This document shows positions 1 through 7,808 of a stretch of 45,024 bases of DNA, in pieces. A program made the position numbers and the translations under genes. This stretch comes from Sulfurimonas crateris (GTDB taxonomy: Bacteria > Campylobacterota > Campylobacteria > Campylobacterales > Sulfurimonadaceae), in the NCBI GenBank assembly GCA_945883795.1, contig CAMCYC010000015.1:1-45024 (forward strand). The letters are read 5' to 3'. The notes below the pieces were generated by a model that was given only the letters and a program-made list of their open reading frames with translations, was not told the origin of the DNA and did no database searches. How positions within the stretch are numbered: position 1 is the first letter of the stretch; every line of letters begins with the position of its first letter.

Positions 1-316
1 AACAATACCTAATTACTCCTTTTGGATTTAATCCAAGTTCTAATAATTTTTTACGACTAAATTGTTCAGATATTGTTTCAGGAAATTCTGAAATCAGTTT
101 TACATCAAATACATTTTCTACTGTATCAATATTAGTTACTTCTGCTAAATATTGATATTTTTGTATATCACCTGAAATGTAAAATATCACTAATTGCCCA
201 ACCTCTTTGATACAGCTAAGTCCACCGCCCCATTTTTCATATTTACCAGTTTTTTCTAGCGTAATCCTTGCATCATTTTTACTTGGATTATTTGGTATAA
301 CAGCTATCTCACTCAT
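1..316 (-). CDS. Partial hypothetical protein, possible PUA/EVE-like domain
   Basis: An open frame starts at the ATG at 314-316 and runs off the left edge of the window, so only about the first 105 residues are visible. It begins MSEIAVIPNNPSKNDARITL. A central hydrophobic stretch (GQLVIFYISGDIQKYQYLAEV) has the look of the beta-barrel core of PUA/EVE-type domains, which bind modified bases and often sit in defence loci. That is a weak resemblance only. The start codon overlaps the stop of the upstream winged-helix gene (ATGA), so the two are probably translated together. The full function cannot be told from this fragment. Confidence 0.55.
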   Translation of the reverse strand, partial: MSEIAVIPNNPSKNDARITLEKTGKYEKWGGGLSCIKEVGQLVIFYISGDIQKYQYLAEVTNIDTVENVFDVKLISEFPETISEQFSRKKLLELGLNPKGVIRYC

Positions 317-543
317 CTCTCACTCTCCTTTATACTTTCTAAAACTTCCCATCTCCCATCTTTCAATCCACCAACCCTTTGCATTCTTTTTTCATCTTTT
401 AGTTTTTTTATCACTTTTTTGATACCAGATTCACTCATCTTTAGTTTTTCCATCAGTTCATAGATTGTAGTTTTTGGATTTACTTTCATAAGTTCCAAAA
501 TTTTTTGGTCACTTTTTTGAGATTCTTGTATATATTCTTCCAT
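313..543 (-). CDS. Small winged-helix DNA-binding protein, or C-terminal remnant
   Basis: A 76-residue protein made almost only of a helix-turn-helix/winged-helix unit: a helical N-terminus, then KTTIYELMEKLKMSESGIKK as helix-turn-recognition helix, and a wing ending GGLKDGRWEVL. This pattern is common at the C-terminus of AlbA_2/RecG-like ATP-binding regulators and Fic proteins, where it follows a catalytic domain that is absent here. It may be a free-standing regulator or the tail of a larger gene that lost its front. No clear Shine-Dalgarno precedes the ATG at 543, and an in-frame stop lies a few codons upstream. It overlaps the next gene by ATGA. It lies just downstream of a truncated ATPase, which fits a deletion between them. 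Confidence 0.5.
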   Translation of the reverse strand: MEEYIQESQKSDQKILELMKVNPKTTIYELMEKLKMSESGIKKVIKKLKDEKRMQRVGGLKDGRWEVLESIKESER

Positions 544-550
544 AGTATTT

Positions 551-835
551 TTAAGTATTTATTTGTTTCTGATAATTTTCTATATTTTTATAAGCTCGTT
601 TGATAGCTTCTTGAAAATTCTTAATATCCCTTTTGTGTTGACTGATTTGTGCAAATTGATTTTGAATCAACTTATTGAGTAAAGTATCAATTTCATTGAG
701 TGTACTTGTTTTTCCGCACCCATTTTTCCCAGTGATGATGAGATGTTTTCTTTGATTGTCATCAAGTGGGATTTCAAAGTCTTGTATATCTCTAACATCT
801 TTTATAGTTAATTTTTGTAAAAAATATTCGTTCAC
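551..835 (-). pseudogene. Truncated AAA (SMC/RecF-like) ATPase, N-terminal stub
   Basis: About 94 residues remain. A beta-strand start (FLQKLTIKDVRDIQDFEIPL) is followed by a clear Walker A (ITGKNGCGKTS) and the beginning of a coiled coil (QISQHKRDIKNFQEAIKRAY), then a stop. AAA_23-type ATPases of this kind are normally several hundred residues long and need the C-terminal ABC signature and Walker B, which are missing. I chose the GTG at 833-835 because AAGGA lies about 7 bases upstream; a TTG at 853 in the same frame lacks such a site. Such ATPases often belong to anti-phage or restriction systems. The stub with its winged-helix neighbour looks like a decayed accessory locus. Confidence 0.55.
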
Positions 836-932
836 TGGTTTTCCTTTTAACAAATCTCTTAAAATATTATGTTTTAGATTCTCTATATAAAATAAAAATG
901 AATATTAAATTATATTCACAAAATAAGAGTAA

Positions 933-2594
933 TCATTTATTCAAAAATCCCATAGATTTTTCACTGTCAAAATTTGCATCTTTTTCTCTGTTAATCTCTT
1001 CTATAAAATCTTTTAACGAAAAAAGTGGATTTTCTCTGACTGCTACTTTGTATGCTGTATTTTTTACGATAAGATTAATTTGTCCACCTGTTAGAGAGTA
1101 TTTTGACAAAGGTACATGGTCAAAACCTATTTCATACGGTGCATCTTTTGGGAGCATCTTTTTCCAAAGCTCTATTCTTTGGGCTTCATCAGGTTTTTTA
1201 AATTCTATTTTATAATTAAATCTTCTTGAAAATGCTTTATCTATATTTTCAAGTAAATTGGTAGTTGCAATAAGCATCCCTTTAAAATTTTCAATTTGCT
1301 CCAAAAAAATATTTTGCATCTGATTGTGCATCTGGTCAGCACTTGAGCCAATACCACTTGAGCGGGAACTCAAAAACTGGTCGGCTTCATTTAAAAGAAG
1401 AATAGGCTCTGTTTTTGTTTTTTCACTTAAATCATAAAAAGTATCAAAAATTTTACGAACATTTTTTTCACTCTCACCCACATACATGGATAAAATCTTA
1501 GAACAATCAAACGCTAAAACTTGTCTTTTAAGAGATTTTGCAAGTGAATACGCTGTCATGGTTTTGCCTGTTCCTGCAGCTCCATAAAAGATAATTCTTG
1601 CATCTATGCCACTTTTTTTATCTTTAATTCCCCATGCAACAAGCCTATTAATCACTTCCTTATCCACTTGACGCATCAAGTTTTCAAGAGTTTCTTGTGT
1701 TTTTTTATTGAGAACTACATCTGCAAGAGAAGTTTCAGGCTCAACCAACTCAAAAATATCTTGTTCACTCATGAGAGCATTGAGTTTTAATCGGCGAACT
1801 TTTTTATTTTTTTGGGGATGAATGATACTTTGAAGCACCTCATCCACAATATAAAATGCACGAGAGATACCACCAAAAGGGTTGAGCATCTCTTCATAAT
1901 CTATAATCCCTTCACCAATAAGATTTGAACCCTCTTCTAGGAGTGAACGGTTTTTAATCCGCTCATATTCATCAAAGGAGATTAAATCTATCAGTGCATT
2001 CATCTCTCGAAGAGAAGAATCTGTTGCACTATACTCTTCACGAAGCAAGGCAATAAATAAAACTTGCTCATTTTTACTCATCTTTTTTTGCTTAAAAAAT
2101 TTATCCAAAACAAGACTTTCGGAAGTTTGTACCACTCGCTCCTCTATCCGTTTTTCTAAAAGACGGAGTTTATGATGGACTCTGTCTATTGCCAAAGAGT
2201 GTTCATGCACATTTTGGCGAATTGTGGTCATTTTTTGATACAACTCAATTCTAAAAAACTGGTCTTGAAGATATTCCAAATGGTCAGCATAAGGTTTAAT
2301 ATCTGGCAATTCTGTGTCAAGTGTTCCCTCATGTAAAAGCTTCAAAAATGAAGGAGACAAACCAACTGCTGTATTTAAAAGCTCTAGTGGAGTTACTTCG
2401 GATATTTTCATAGGAGTAAAACTTTGTTGGTGCAACCAACCGAGTTCTAACAATATTTTTATCTCGCTTAAATGGCTTAAATACTCGTAATCTTTAGCAT
2501 TATATAACTCTTGCAAAAGTTCTAATACTAGGACATCATCTTGCCCCTCTGTATATTTTTTTGCTAAATTTTGAAGCACAATTGCCTCTGCCAC
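933..2594 (-). CDS. AAA+ ATPase (AAA_core, COG0464-like)
   Basis: A 553-residue protein. The N-terminal 290 residues are mostly helical, with no family I recognise. The C-terminal AAA+ module has Walker A GAAGTGKT at about 338-345, Walker B LLLNEAD at 399-405, sensor-1 in IATTN (442-446) and an arginine finger in FSRRF (455-459). The Walker B aspartate is asparagine while the catalytic glutamate is kept; the NEAD form recurs in a group of bacterial AAA ATPases. Substrate unknown; a remodelling or protein-unfolding role is an inference. The start is GTG at 2592-2594: the frame stays open upstream but offers no ATG, and no strong Shine-Dalgarno is visible. It lies downstream of the FadL-type gene with an 84-bp gap. 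Confidence 0.8.
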   Translation of the reverse strand: MAEAIVLQNLAKKYTEGQDDVLVLELLQELYNAKDYEYLSHLSEIKILLELGWLHQQSFTPMKISEVTPLELLNTAVGLSPSFLKLLHEGTLDTELPDIKPYADHLEYLQDQFFRIELYQKMTTIRQNVHEHSLAIDRVHHKLRLLEKRIEERVVQTSESLVLDKFFKQKKMSKNEQVLFIALLREEYSATDSSLREMNALIDLISFDEYERIKNRSLLEEGSNLIGEGIIDYEEMLNPFGGISRAFYIVDEVLQSIIHPQKNKKVRRLKLNALMSEQDIFELVEPETSLADVVLNKKTQETLENLMRQVDKEVINRLVAWGIKDKKSGIDARIIFYGAAGTGKTMTAYSLAKSLKRQVLAFDCSKILSMYVGESEKNVRKIFDTFYDLSEKTKTEPILLLNEADQFLSSRSSGIGSSADQMHNQMQNIFLEQIENFKGMLIATTNLLENIDKAFSRRFNYKIEFKKPDEAQRIELWKKMLPKDAPYEIGFDHVPLSKYSLTGGQINLIVKNTAYKVAVRENPLFSLKDFIEEINREKDANFDSEKSMGFLNK

Positions 2595-2678
2595 ACTACA
2601 TTTTAAATGGGTAAAAATTGTAGTTGTTTCTATATCTTTTGCTTGTAAAAAATTTATTAATGTTTTCGTGATAATTCC

Positions 2679-3878
2679 TTAAAATTTATAACCAATTCCA
2701 GCTGATACTAAAAGTATATTTCCATTTGAAAATTCCCCAGACAAAGAGTTATTTGTTACACTACGAGTTTCTCTCATAGAATAAAGTGCAGCCAATCCAA
2801 TATCAACTTTTTCGCTTATTTGATACCGACCACCTAAAGAAAGTGAAAGAGAGTTTGTCTCAGGAAGTTCAAAACTAAAAGTTTCCTCTGGAATTGCTGA
2901 TTCACTATACACCATCCCCGCCATCAAACTCAATTTATCCAACTCTTGAGTAATCCCTAAGCGAAAAATATTAATATCATTCCAATCTTTTGCAATTGGA
3001 GTATCAAAATAGGGAGTAAGTCCGCCTATGCTTGTTGCATAATCAAAATCTAATTCATGATAGGCTGACCAAAAGTCCCTTTCATATACAAATTCTAGTG
3101 TTGTTTTAAAAGGCAAAGTATAGGCAAAAGCAATTGAGGCTGTAGCAGGAAGAGGAACTCCAACACTTACATCATTATCATAAGCCAAAGTGATTCCTGA
3201 ATATAATTTTGCATCTCCTTGAAGTGTTAAATTTACTTTTGAACGGTAAGTGAGTGCAATATCTAAATCTGTTAGAGGCTTATAAGAAAGAGCCAAATTA
3301 TATCCATAGTCAATCGAATTACCTTTTAAATCACGAGATACCAAACCGCTACTTTTAACTATCCCCTCAGATTGAAGAATTCTAAAACCAAAAGCAAGGG
3401 CTACTTTGTCATGAAGCGTAAAAGCAACACTTGGATTGATTTCAACCACTTGAAGTGTAAACTCCTCAGCAAAACTTTTGGCGGGTTGAATATCCCACCT
3501 TTTGGATAAACCAGCAGGAACAACAATACTCAAACCTACACGAGCTTCATTTGCTTTAGAAGAGACATAATGAAACGATGGAACAAGAAATTTTTCACTC
3601 TTTGAATCAATGTCATGGCGAATTTCTCCCGTTGCAGAATGTGTCCCTTTATAGTTATTTGAGCCTAAGCCAACATACATCATGTCAACTTCTAAGCTAT
3701 TTTCATCTTTCATAAAAGCCATATTTGCTGGATTATAATAAGCTGTATCTGCACTATGATTATGCGCTATATTTGCAGCACTCAGAGCAACAGAGTTAAG
3801 CGAAGTCTCAGGAATTGTATAACCTCCTGCAACCAATACTGATAGAGTGCCAAAAGAGAATAACGCTATTTTTATCAT
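2679..3878 (-). CDS. OMPP1/FadL/TodX-family outer membrane transport protein
   Basis: 399 residues with a signal peptide ending near VLVAGGY. The mature N-terminus GYTIPETSLNSVALSAANIA followed by a DTAYYNPANMAF segment is the typical hatch region of the FadL/TodX family. Those proteins are 14-strand barrels that carry hydrophobic compounds (long-chain fatty acids, aromatic or alkane substrates) across the outer membrane. Alternating amphipathic strands run through the rest, and the protein ends with GIGYKF, a typical barrel C-terminus with terminal phenylalanine. The start has a good AAGGAAGG site upstream. The substrate cannot be told from sequence. Family call is secure; specificity is open. 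Confidence 0.85.
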   Translation of the reverse strand: MIKIALFSFGTLSVLVAGGYTIPETSLNSVALSAANIAHNHSADTAYYNPANMAFMKDENSLEVDMMYVGLGSNNYKGTHSATGEIRHDIDSKSEKFLVPSFHYVSSKANEARVGLSIVVPAGLSKRWDIQPAKSFAEEFTLQVVEINPSVAFTLHDKVALAFGFRILQSEGIVKSSGLVSRDLKGNSIDYGYNLALSYKPLTDLDIALTYRSKVNLTLQGDAKLYSGITLAYDNDVSVGVPLPATASIAFAYTLPFKTTLEFVYERDFWSAYHELDFDYATSIGGLTPYFDTPIAKDWNDINIFRLGITQELDKLSLMAGMVYSESAIPEETFSFELPETNSLSLSLGGRYQISEKVDIGLAALYSMRETRSVTNNSLSGEFSNGNILLVSAGIGYKF

Positions 3879-3928
3879 ATTTAAAAAACCTTCCTTTATT
3901 GTATTTGATTATATTACAGAATCTAAGC

Positions 3929-4777
3929 TTAATCTACAAAAGAATACAAAAGTTCAATCTCTTCTTTCCAAATAGTTTCATCAATTGTTTCAAGAATAAG
4001 CGGAATATCATCCATTCGCTTATCATTCATGATAAATCTAAAAGCATCTAACCCAATTTTTCCAAGTCCAAGAGAATGGTGTCTATCTACATGAGAGCCT
4101 AAATCAGGCTTTGAATCATTAATATGCATCCCCATCAAATACTTAAATCCTATAATTTTTTCAAACTCTGCCCATGAAGCATCATAAGCCTCTTTTGTTC
4201 TTATATCGTATCCCGCTGTAAACATATGACAAGTATCAATACAAACCCCTACTCGTGATTTATCCTCTACTTTATCAATTATATATGCTAAATGCTCAAA
4301 CTTCCAACCAAGGTTACTTCCCTGCCCTGCCGTATTTTCAAGCACTAAAGAAACCCCTTTTGTTTTTTCAAGTGTTCTGTTCATGGCATCGGCTATTTTA
4401 TCCAAACACTCATCTTCACTTATTTGTTTGAGATGCGAACCAGGATGAAAATTGAGTTTATCAAGCCCTAAAAGCTCACATCTTTGCACCTCATCCAAAA
4501 AAGCTTCCATTGATTTTAGCCTTTTATCATCTTCGGGATTTCCTAGATTTATGAGATACGAATCATGAGGTAAAACATGCTTTGGTAAAATACCACTTGC
4601 ATGTAAGGCTTTTTGAAACTTATCTATCGTAATAGTATCAAGTGGTTTTGCATCCCACCGTTTCTGATTTTTGGTAAAAAGTGCAAACGCTTTTGCACCT
4701 ATTTGCTCGGCATGTTTTACAGCATTAAAAACACCACCTGAGGCTGAAGTGTGTGCACCTACAAACTTAGTTATCAT
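3929..4777 (-). CDS. nfo: Endonuclease IV (AP endonuclease)
   Basis: 282 residues, the normal length for the family. Endonuclease IV is a TIM-barrel enzyme with three metal ions that cuts 5' of abasic sites and removes 3' blocking groups in base-excision repair. Motifs seen: the N-terminal [19 protein letters not shown] in the middle, [35 protein letters not shown] and the C-terminal PLILET. All zinc-binding His/Asp/Glu positions expected for Nfo appear present. GGAG lies upstream of the ATG. The gene follows a small lipoprotein gene with a 2-bp gap, so the two are likely co-transcribed. Confidence 0.96.
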   Translation of the reverse strand: MITKFVGAHTSASGGVFNAVKHAEQIGAKAFALFTKNQKRWDAKPLDTITIDKFQKALHASGILPKHVLPHDSYLINLGNPEDDKRLKSMEAFLDEVQRCELLGLDKLNFHPGSHLKQISEDECLDKIADAMNRTLEKTKGVSLVLENTAGQGSNLGWKFEHLAYIIDKVEDKSRVGVCIDTCHMFTAGYDIRTKEAYDASWAEFEKIIGFKYLMGMHINDSKPDLGSHVDRHHSLGLGKIGLDAFRFIMNDKRMDDIPLILETIDETIWKEEIELLYSFVD

Positions 4778-4779
4778 CT

Positions 4780-5247
4780 TTACTCCGTATTTTTTATTAT
4801 AAAAATTATTCTATTTTGTTTATCTTTAAACTCTATGCTGTTTTGCGTTACCTTATAGATAATCTGCACATGTGAATTTGTTATCTTTTGCTCAAATCCA
4901 TCAAGAGTTTTTATCATCCCTTTAGCATCATAAATCGACTTACCTAAAAGTATATTTTGAAGTATATCATGAGGATAATTTTCATTTAAATACTCTTTAT
5001 TAAATCCACCCTTACTCATGCAACCATCATCTACACAAATAAGATGATTTATACTAATTTTTTGTATAGACTTTCCTGCAATAAAAAGCTCAAGTTCTAT
5101 ATTTTTATCACTATTACGCACAAATCCAAGGTCTGCAAATTTGAGTTTAGGTGATTTTATCATAATGATTTTTGTTTGGGTATGCGTATAATTTTTAATA
5201 CTACAAGCAGTAAAAAACAGTGTAAAAAGGAATAATATATTTTTCAT
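4780..5247 (-). CDS. Small lipoprotein of unknown function
   Basis: 155 residues. The N-terminus [20 protein letters not shown] is a short signal peptide with a lipobox (FTAC), so the mature protein should be a lipid-anchored periplasmic or outer-membrane protein starting at Cys15. The rest is a mixed alpha/beta domain with two further cysteines close together (LICVDDGC) and no family I can name. There is no Shine-Dalgarno. Instead a perfect TATAAT lies on the minus strand at 5260-5255, only 7 bases before the ATG, which would put the transcription start at or next to the start codon. The upstream phytase-like gene ends 31 bp away, so read-through transcription is also possible. Confidence 0.75.
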   Translation of the reverse strand: MKNILFLFTLFFTACSIKNYTHTQTKIIMIKSPKLKFADLGFVRNSDKNIELELFIAGKSIQKISINHLICVDDGCMSKGGFNKEYLNENYPHDILQNILLGKSIYDAKGMIKTLDGFEQKITNSHVQIIYKVTQNSIEFKDKQNRIIFIIKNTE

Positions 5248-5278
5248 GTATGAGATTATAGCAATAATTTAAAATCCC

Positions 5279-6214
5279 TTAGTCCAAATTTGTTTTCAAA
5301 ATCTCAAAAAATACTAATAATGTTTTTTGAGAACTACTATCTTGAGAATCGCTAATCATTAAAAATTTATTTTTTTCTATCTTTGTTAAACCCTCAAAAT
5401 TATCTATATTCCACCCTTTTTTGGTGTCCAATTTTGCCAATATTTCACTTTTGCAAATACCTGATTTACATTTATCTAAAAAAACTTGCGTCAGTGTCGT
5501 AATTCTCCTATTAGTTTTAGAATTAAAATTTCTCTCTAAAACTACTATTGCATCATCTTCTATAAATTCCAATCCTGTAATACTTCCAGTTGCAGGGAAC
5601 TTCCAAGTTTTATCTTCTGCATAAAGGATGTGAAATTTTTTATCTTCATTTTTCAATGCTACTTCAGGTGCTGTAACTATCCCATATTTTTGATTATATG
5701 CAACTCCTTCGAGAGCTTTATTTTCATTTTTGTACTTTGAAATATCTTTTAAATCTTTATGTATCTTCTGATTTTTTATCTCTTTTGCTTTGAGTGAAAA
5801 CAATGCAATTCGTGGCTCTTTTTCAAATGATATAACTAAATTATCATCAACAAAAACTAATCCTTCGGAATCTCTTTGCAATTTTTTCAACTCTTTACCT
5901 TTTTCATCTACTAACGCATACCCATTTTTCAGTTTTAGTTTTTCAATTTTATCACCGCTAAAAGCTATACTAAAATGGTATAAATATCCTTTATCACTCA
6001 GGGCATATAATTTGCTTTTATGATGAGCAAGAGCCGATAACTCGGTCACTTTTATCCCATCAATAGCATCAAATTTCAACTCTTTTGAATCTAAAATTTT
6101 GATATTCATAAATTGAGATGTTTTTAGCGAAGAGGGTTTTATATCATATTCTAAAAGTTGTGCCTGAGCCAAAATGTATAAACTCAAAAGAACGAATAGT
6201 AATTTTATCATCAT
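5279..6214 (-). CDS. Esterase-like activity of phytase family protein (secreted)
   Basis: 311 residues with an N-terminal signal peptide (MMIKLLFVLLSLYILAQAQ). The body matches the phytase-like/esterase-like beta-propeller domain family: ELSALAHHKSKLYALSDKGY, RDSEGLVFVDDNLVISFEKE, NKALEGVAYN and NIDNFEGLTKIEKNKFLMISDSQ are the repeated E-G-(L/V) blade motifs. These proteins are periplasmic or secreted and are thought to act on phosphate or ester substrates, but the true substrate is unknown. An AAGGA site precedes two adjacent ATG codons. It lies upstream of the lipoprotein and nfo genes on the same strand. Confidence 0.75.
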   Translation of the reverse strand: MMIKLLFVLLSLYILAQAQLLEYDIKPSSLKTSQFMNIKILDSKELKFDAIDGIKVTELSALAHHKSKLYALSDKGYLYHFSIAFSGDKIEKLKLKNGYALVDEKGKELKKLQRDSEGLVFVDDNLVISFEKEPRIALFSLKAKEIKNQKIHKDLKDISKYKNENKALEGVAYNQKYGIVTAPEVALKNEDKKFHILYAEDKTWKFPATGSITGLEFIEDDAIVVLERNFNSKTNRRITTLTQVFLDKCKSGICKSEILAKLDTKKGWNIDNFEGLTKIEKNKFLMISDSQDSSSQKTLLVFFEILKTNLD

Positions 6215-6253
6215 AGTTTTCCTTTAAATTTTATTCCTAAATCTTTAAATTTT

Positions 6254-6748
6254 TTAGAGTCCATTACCCCACATATGCATCTTCTTTGCCATCACCAAAT
6301 CGTATTCTTCTAAAACATCAATTGAATTTGGAGCGCGAAATTCATATTTTTCAAGACGATTTATTATATCTTCTATATTCATGCTCCCTTTCTTTTCCAT
6401 AATAATTATGTTCGCAGCATTGGCAAGAGTTGTATATCCTATTTTTAACATCATCTCTGGATTACTGTGTAATTGAAAGATGTCTTTGAATATTACAATA
6501 TCATGGTCTCTTGGAGTTGCACGAAAAGGTTGCTTTAAATTTTGGATTTGTTGTATTTTTGCTTGGGGAAATTGCATGGTATATTCTTGCAGTTCTTGAT
6601 TATAAACAACCAAATCAAGTTGACCACCAACACTTTGAAGTAAAGTGCATAAGGATGTTGTTGTTTCATCAGGTAAAGTTGTAACCTGAAGATAATGATT
6701 CCCTGGCTTAGGATTAAAAAGCTCTAAGAACTGTTTTAAATTAGCCAT
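6254..6748 (-). CDS. Conserved-looking hypothetical protein, possible Rossmann-like fold
   Basis: 164 residues, no signal peptide or membrane segment. The pattern of strands and helices (HYLQVTTLPD, GGQLDLVVYN, HDIVIFKDIF, ANIIIMEKKG, YDLVMAKKMHMWGNGL) recalls a class I SAM-dependent methyltransferase core, but the glycine-rich SAM motif is not clear. It could be a degenerate or non-catalytic relative. It lies 12 bp downstream of another small gene and luxS, in the order luxS, 100-aa gene, this gene. No good Shine-Dalgarno is seen, so translation may be coupled. Function unknown. Confidence 0.7.
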   Translation of the reverse strand: MANLKQFLELFNPKPGNHYLQVTTLPDETTTSLCTLLQSVGGQLDLVVYNQELQEYTMQFPQAKIQQIQNLKQPFRATPRDHDIVIFKDIFQLHSNPEMMLKIGYTTLANAANIIIMEKKGSMNIEDIINRLEKYEFRAPNSIDVLEEYDLVMAKKMHMWGNGL

Positions 6749-6760
6749 GAAATGCCATTT

Positions 6761-7063
6761 TTAATAGGGAAAATCGTGAAGTTCTCTAAAAAGATATGCT
6801 TCTACAATATCATCTATGCTTCTTTGAGTGTTGGCAACAAGAACCGTCATGGAAAGTTCCATAAAATCCCCCACCTGTTCTTTATCGTTTACAACAACAA
6901 TGGCTTCAGAAAAATTCTCAAAACCATCGCTCTCACTACTGTGAAATATCTCACTAACTTTACCATGTTCAATAAATACTTGTGCCCAAACTTTTACTTC
7001 ATCAATTTTTGTTAATAATGCTTCTTGAACATCCGCACTATCCATTGGGAGTAAAACATACAT
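6761..7063 (-). CDS. Small conserved-type protein, possible NifX/NifB-like fold
   Basis: 100 residues, acidic and cytoplasmic. The layout MYVLLPMDSADVQEALLTKI then VKVWAQVFIEHGKVSE, EAIVVVNDKE and a C-terminal helix (RSIDDIVEAYLFRELHDFPY) resembles the dinitrogenase iron-molybdenum cofactor (NifX-like) ribonuclease-H-type fold. This is a weak impression from the pattern, not a motif match. The start lies 2 bp after the luxS stop, so the two are surely co-transcribed. Possible roles linked to methyl-cycle metabolism or to metal binding are guesses. Confidence 0.7.
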   Translation of the reverse strand: MYVLLPMDSADVQEALLTKIDEVKVWAQVFIEHGKVSEIFHSSESDGFENFSEAIVVVNDKEQVGDFMELSMTVLVANTQRSIDDIVEAYLFRELHDFPY

Positions 7064-7065
7064 GA

Positions 7066-7569
7066 TTATTCTACTTTTGATAAATCTAAAGTAAGAGCGT
7101 CATTATCCATAATGCCAATATCTTTACGAAGCACTTCGGAAGCTATATATTTTGCATCTTCTAACGAGTGCATTTTATATGTTCCACACTGATATATATT
7201 GAGTTCTGGAATATCATTTTGGCTTTTAACCTCAAGCACATCTTTCATAGAAGCTTCCCAAGCACCTGCAACAAGCTCTTCACTCGGACTACCAATAACA
7301 CTCATATAAAATCCTGTTCGACAACCCATCGGAGATAAATCAATAATCTCAGTTGTATCAGAATTTAAATGGTCTCTCATAAATCCAGCAAAAAGGTGTT
7401 CTAAAGTATGAATTCCCTCCTGAGAAAGAATTTCTTCATTTGGCTTCACAAATCGTAAGTCAAATACTGTAATCTCGTCTCCACTTGGAGTTTTCATCCC
7501 CTTTGCTTTACGCACTGCCGGTGCTGGCATAATTGTATGGTCAACTTTAAATGAGTCTAATAATGGCAT
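7066..7569 (-). CDS. luxS: S-ribosylhomocysteine lyase (autoinducer-2 synthesis)
   Basis: 167 residues, normal length. LuxS cleaves S-ribosylhomocysteine to homocysteine and DPD, the precursor of AI-2, as part of the activated methyl cycle. The metal-binding HTLEH motif is at about 54-58, the catalytic cysteine lies in [10 protein letters not shown] (C83), and the third metal ligand is the cysteine of YQCGTYK (C128). All three key sites are intact. The gene leads a short minus-strand run with two small genes. Upstream, the stretch to the por operon (7570-7808) holds no gene but has strong inverted repeats. Confidence 0.97.
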   Translation of the reverse strand: MPLLDSFKVDHTIMPAPAVRKAKGMKTPSGDEITVFDLRFVKPNEEILSQEGIHTLEHLFAGFMRDHLNSDTTEIIDLSPMGCRTGFYMSVIGSPSEELVAGAWEASMKDVLEVKSQNDIPELNIYQCGTYKMHSLEDAKYIASEVLRKDIGIMDNDALTLDLSKVE

Positions 7570-7697
7570 GTGAAATTCCTTTTAAATAGTTGAGGGTATT
7601 TTATCCTCTTTTGATTTATATTTCTTGAAGTAGTAAAGTTAAGTGGAAAAATAATTATAAGAGGAAAGAAAGTGAACTTCAGAATGTTATGAAAAAC

Positions 7698-7793
7698 CAA
7701 AAAATTTTTAAACTTGGTGTAGATTGTGCAAAAACTAGACCAACTGCGTACCAAAGTACGCCGAATGTCTAAGTTTAGTGCAAAAAATGCACC
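7698..7793. other. Gene-free, hairpin-rich spacer between porB and luxS
   Basis: No credible gene lies in 7570-7808. Nested inverted repeats are clear. GCGTAC (7746-7751) pairs with GTACGC (7756-7761) around CAAA. Outside it TAGAC (7736-7740) pairs with GTCTA (7767-7771), leaving 5-base internal loops on both sides. GTGCA (7778-7782) pairs with TGCAC (7788-7792), or alternatively GTGCA at 7726-7730 pairs with the same arm. GGTG (7716-7719) can close on CACC (7790-7793). ACCAA/TTGGT arms flank 7697-7718. Position fits an end-of-operon structure for porCDAB, but no normal U-run follows. A small RNA or repeat relic is also possible. Confidence 0.4.
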
Positions 7794-7808
7794 AAAGCAA
7801 AAATCTTT

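Noticed and set aside
207-422. 71-codon plus-strand hydrophobic frame
   Set aside because: It is antisense to the two minus-strand genes at the left edge; the hydrophobic look comes from T-rich antisense codons.
898-1215. 105-codon plus-strand frame
   Set aside because: It is antisense to the C-terminal AAA+ domain of the gene at 933-2594.
7557-7754. 65-codon minus-strand frame upstream of luxS
   Set aside because: It overlaps the luxS start in another frame, has no ribosome site and covers the inverted-repeat spacer; its composition is that of non-coding AT-rich DNA.
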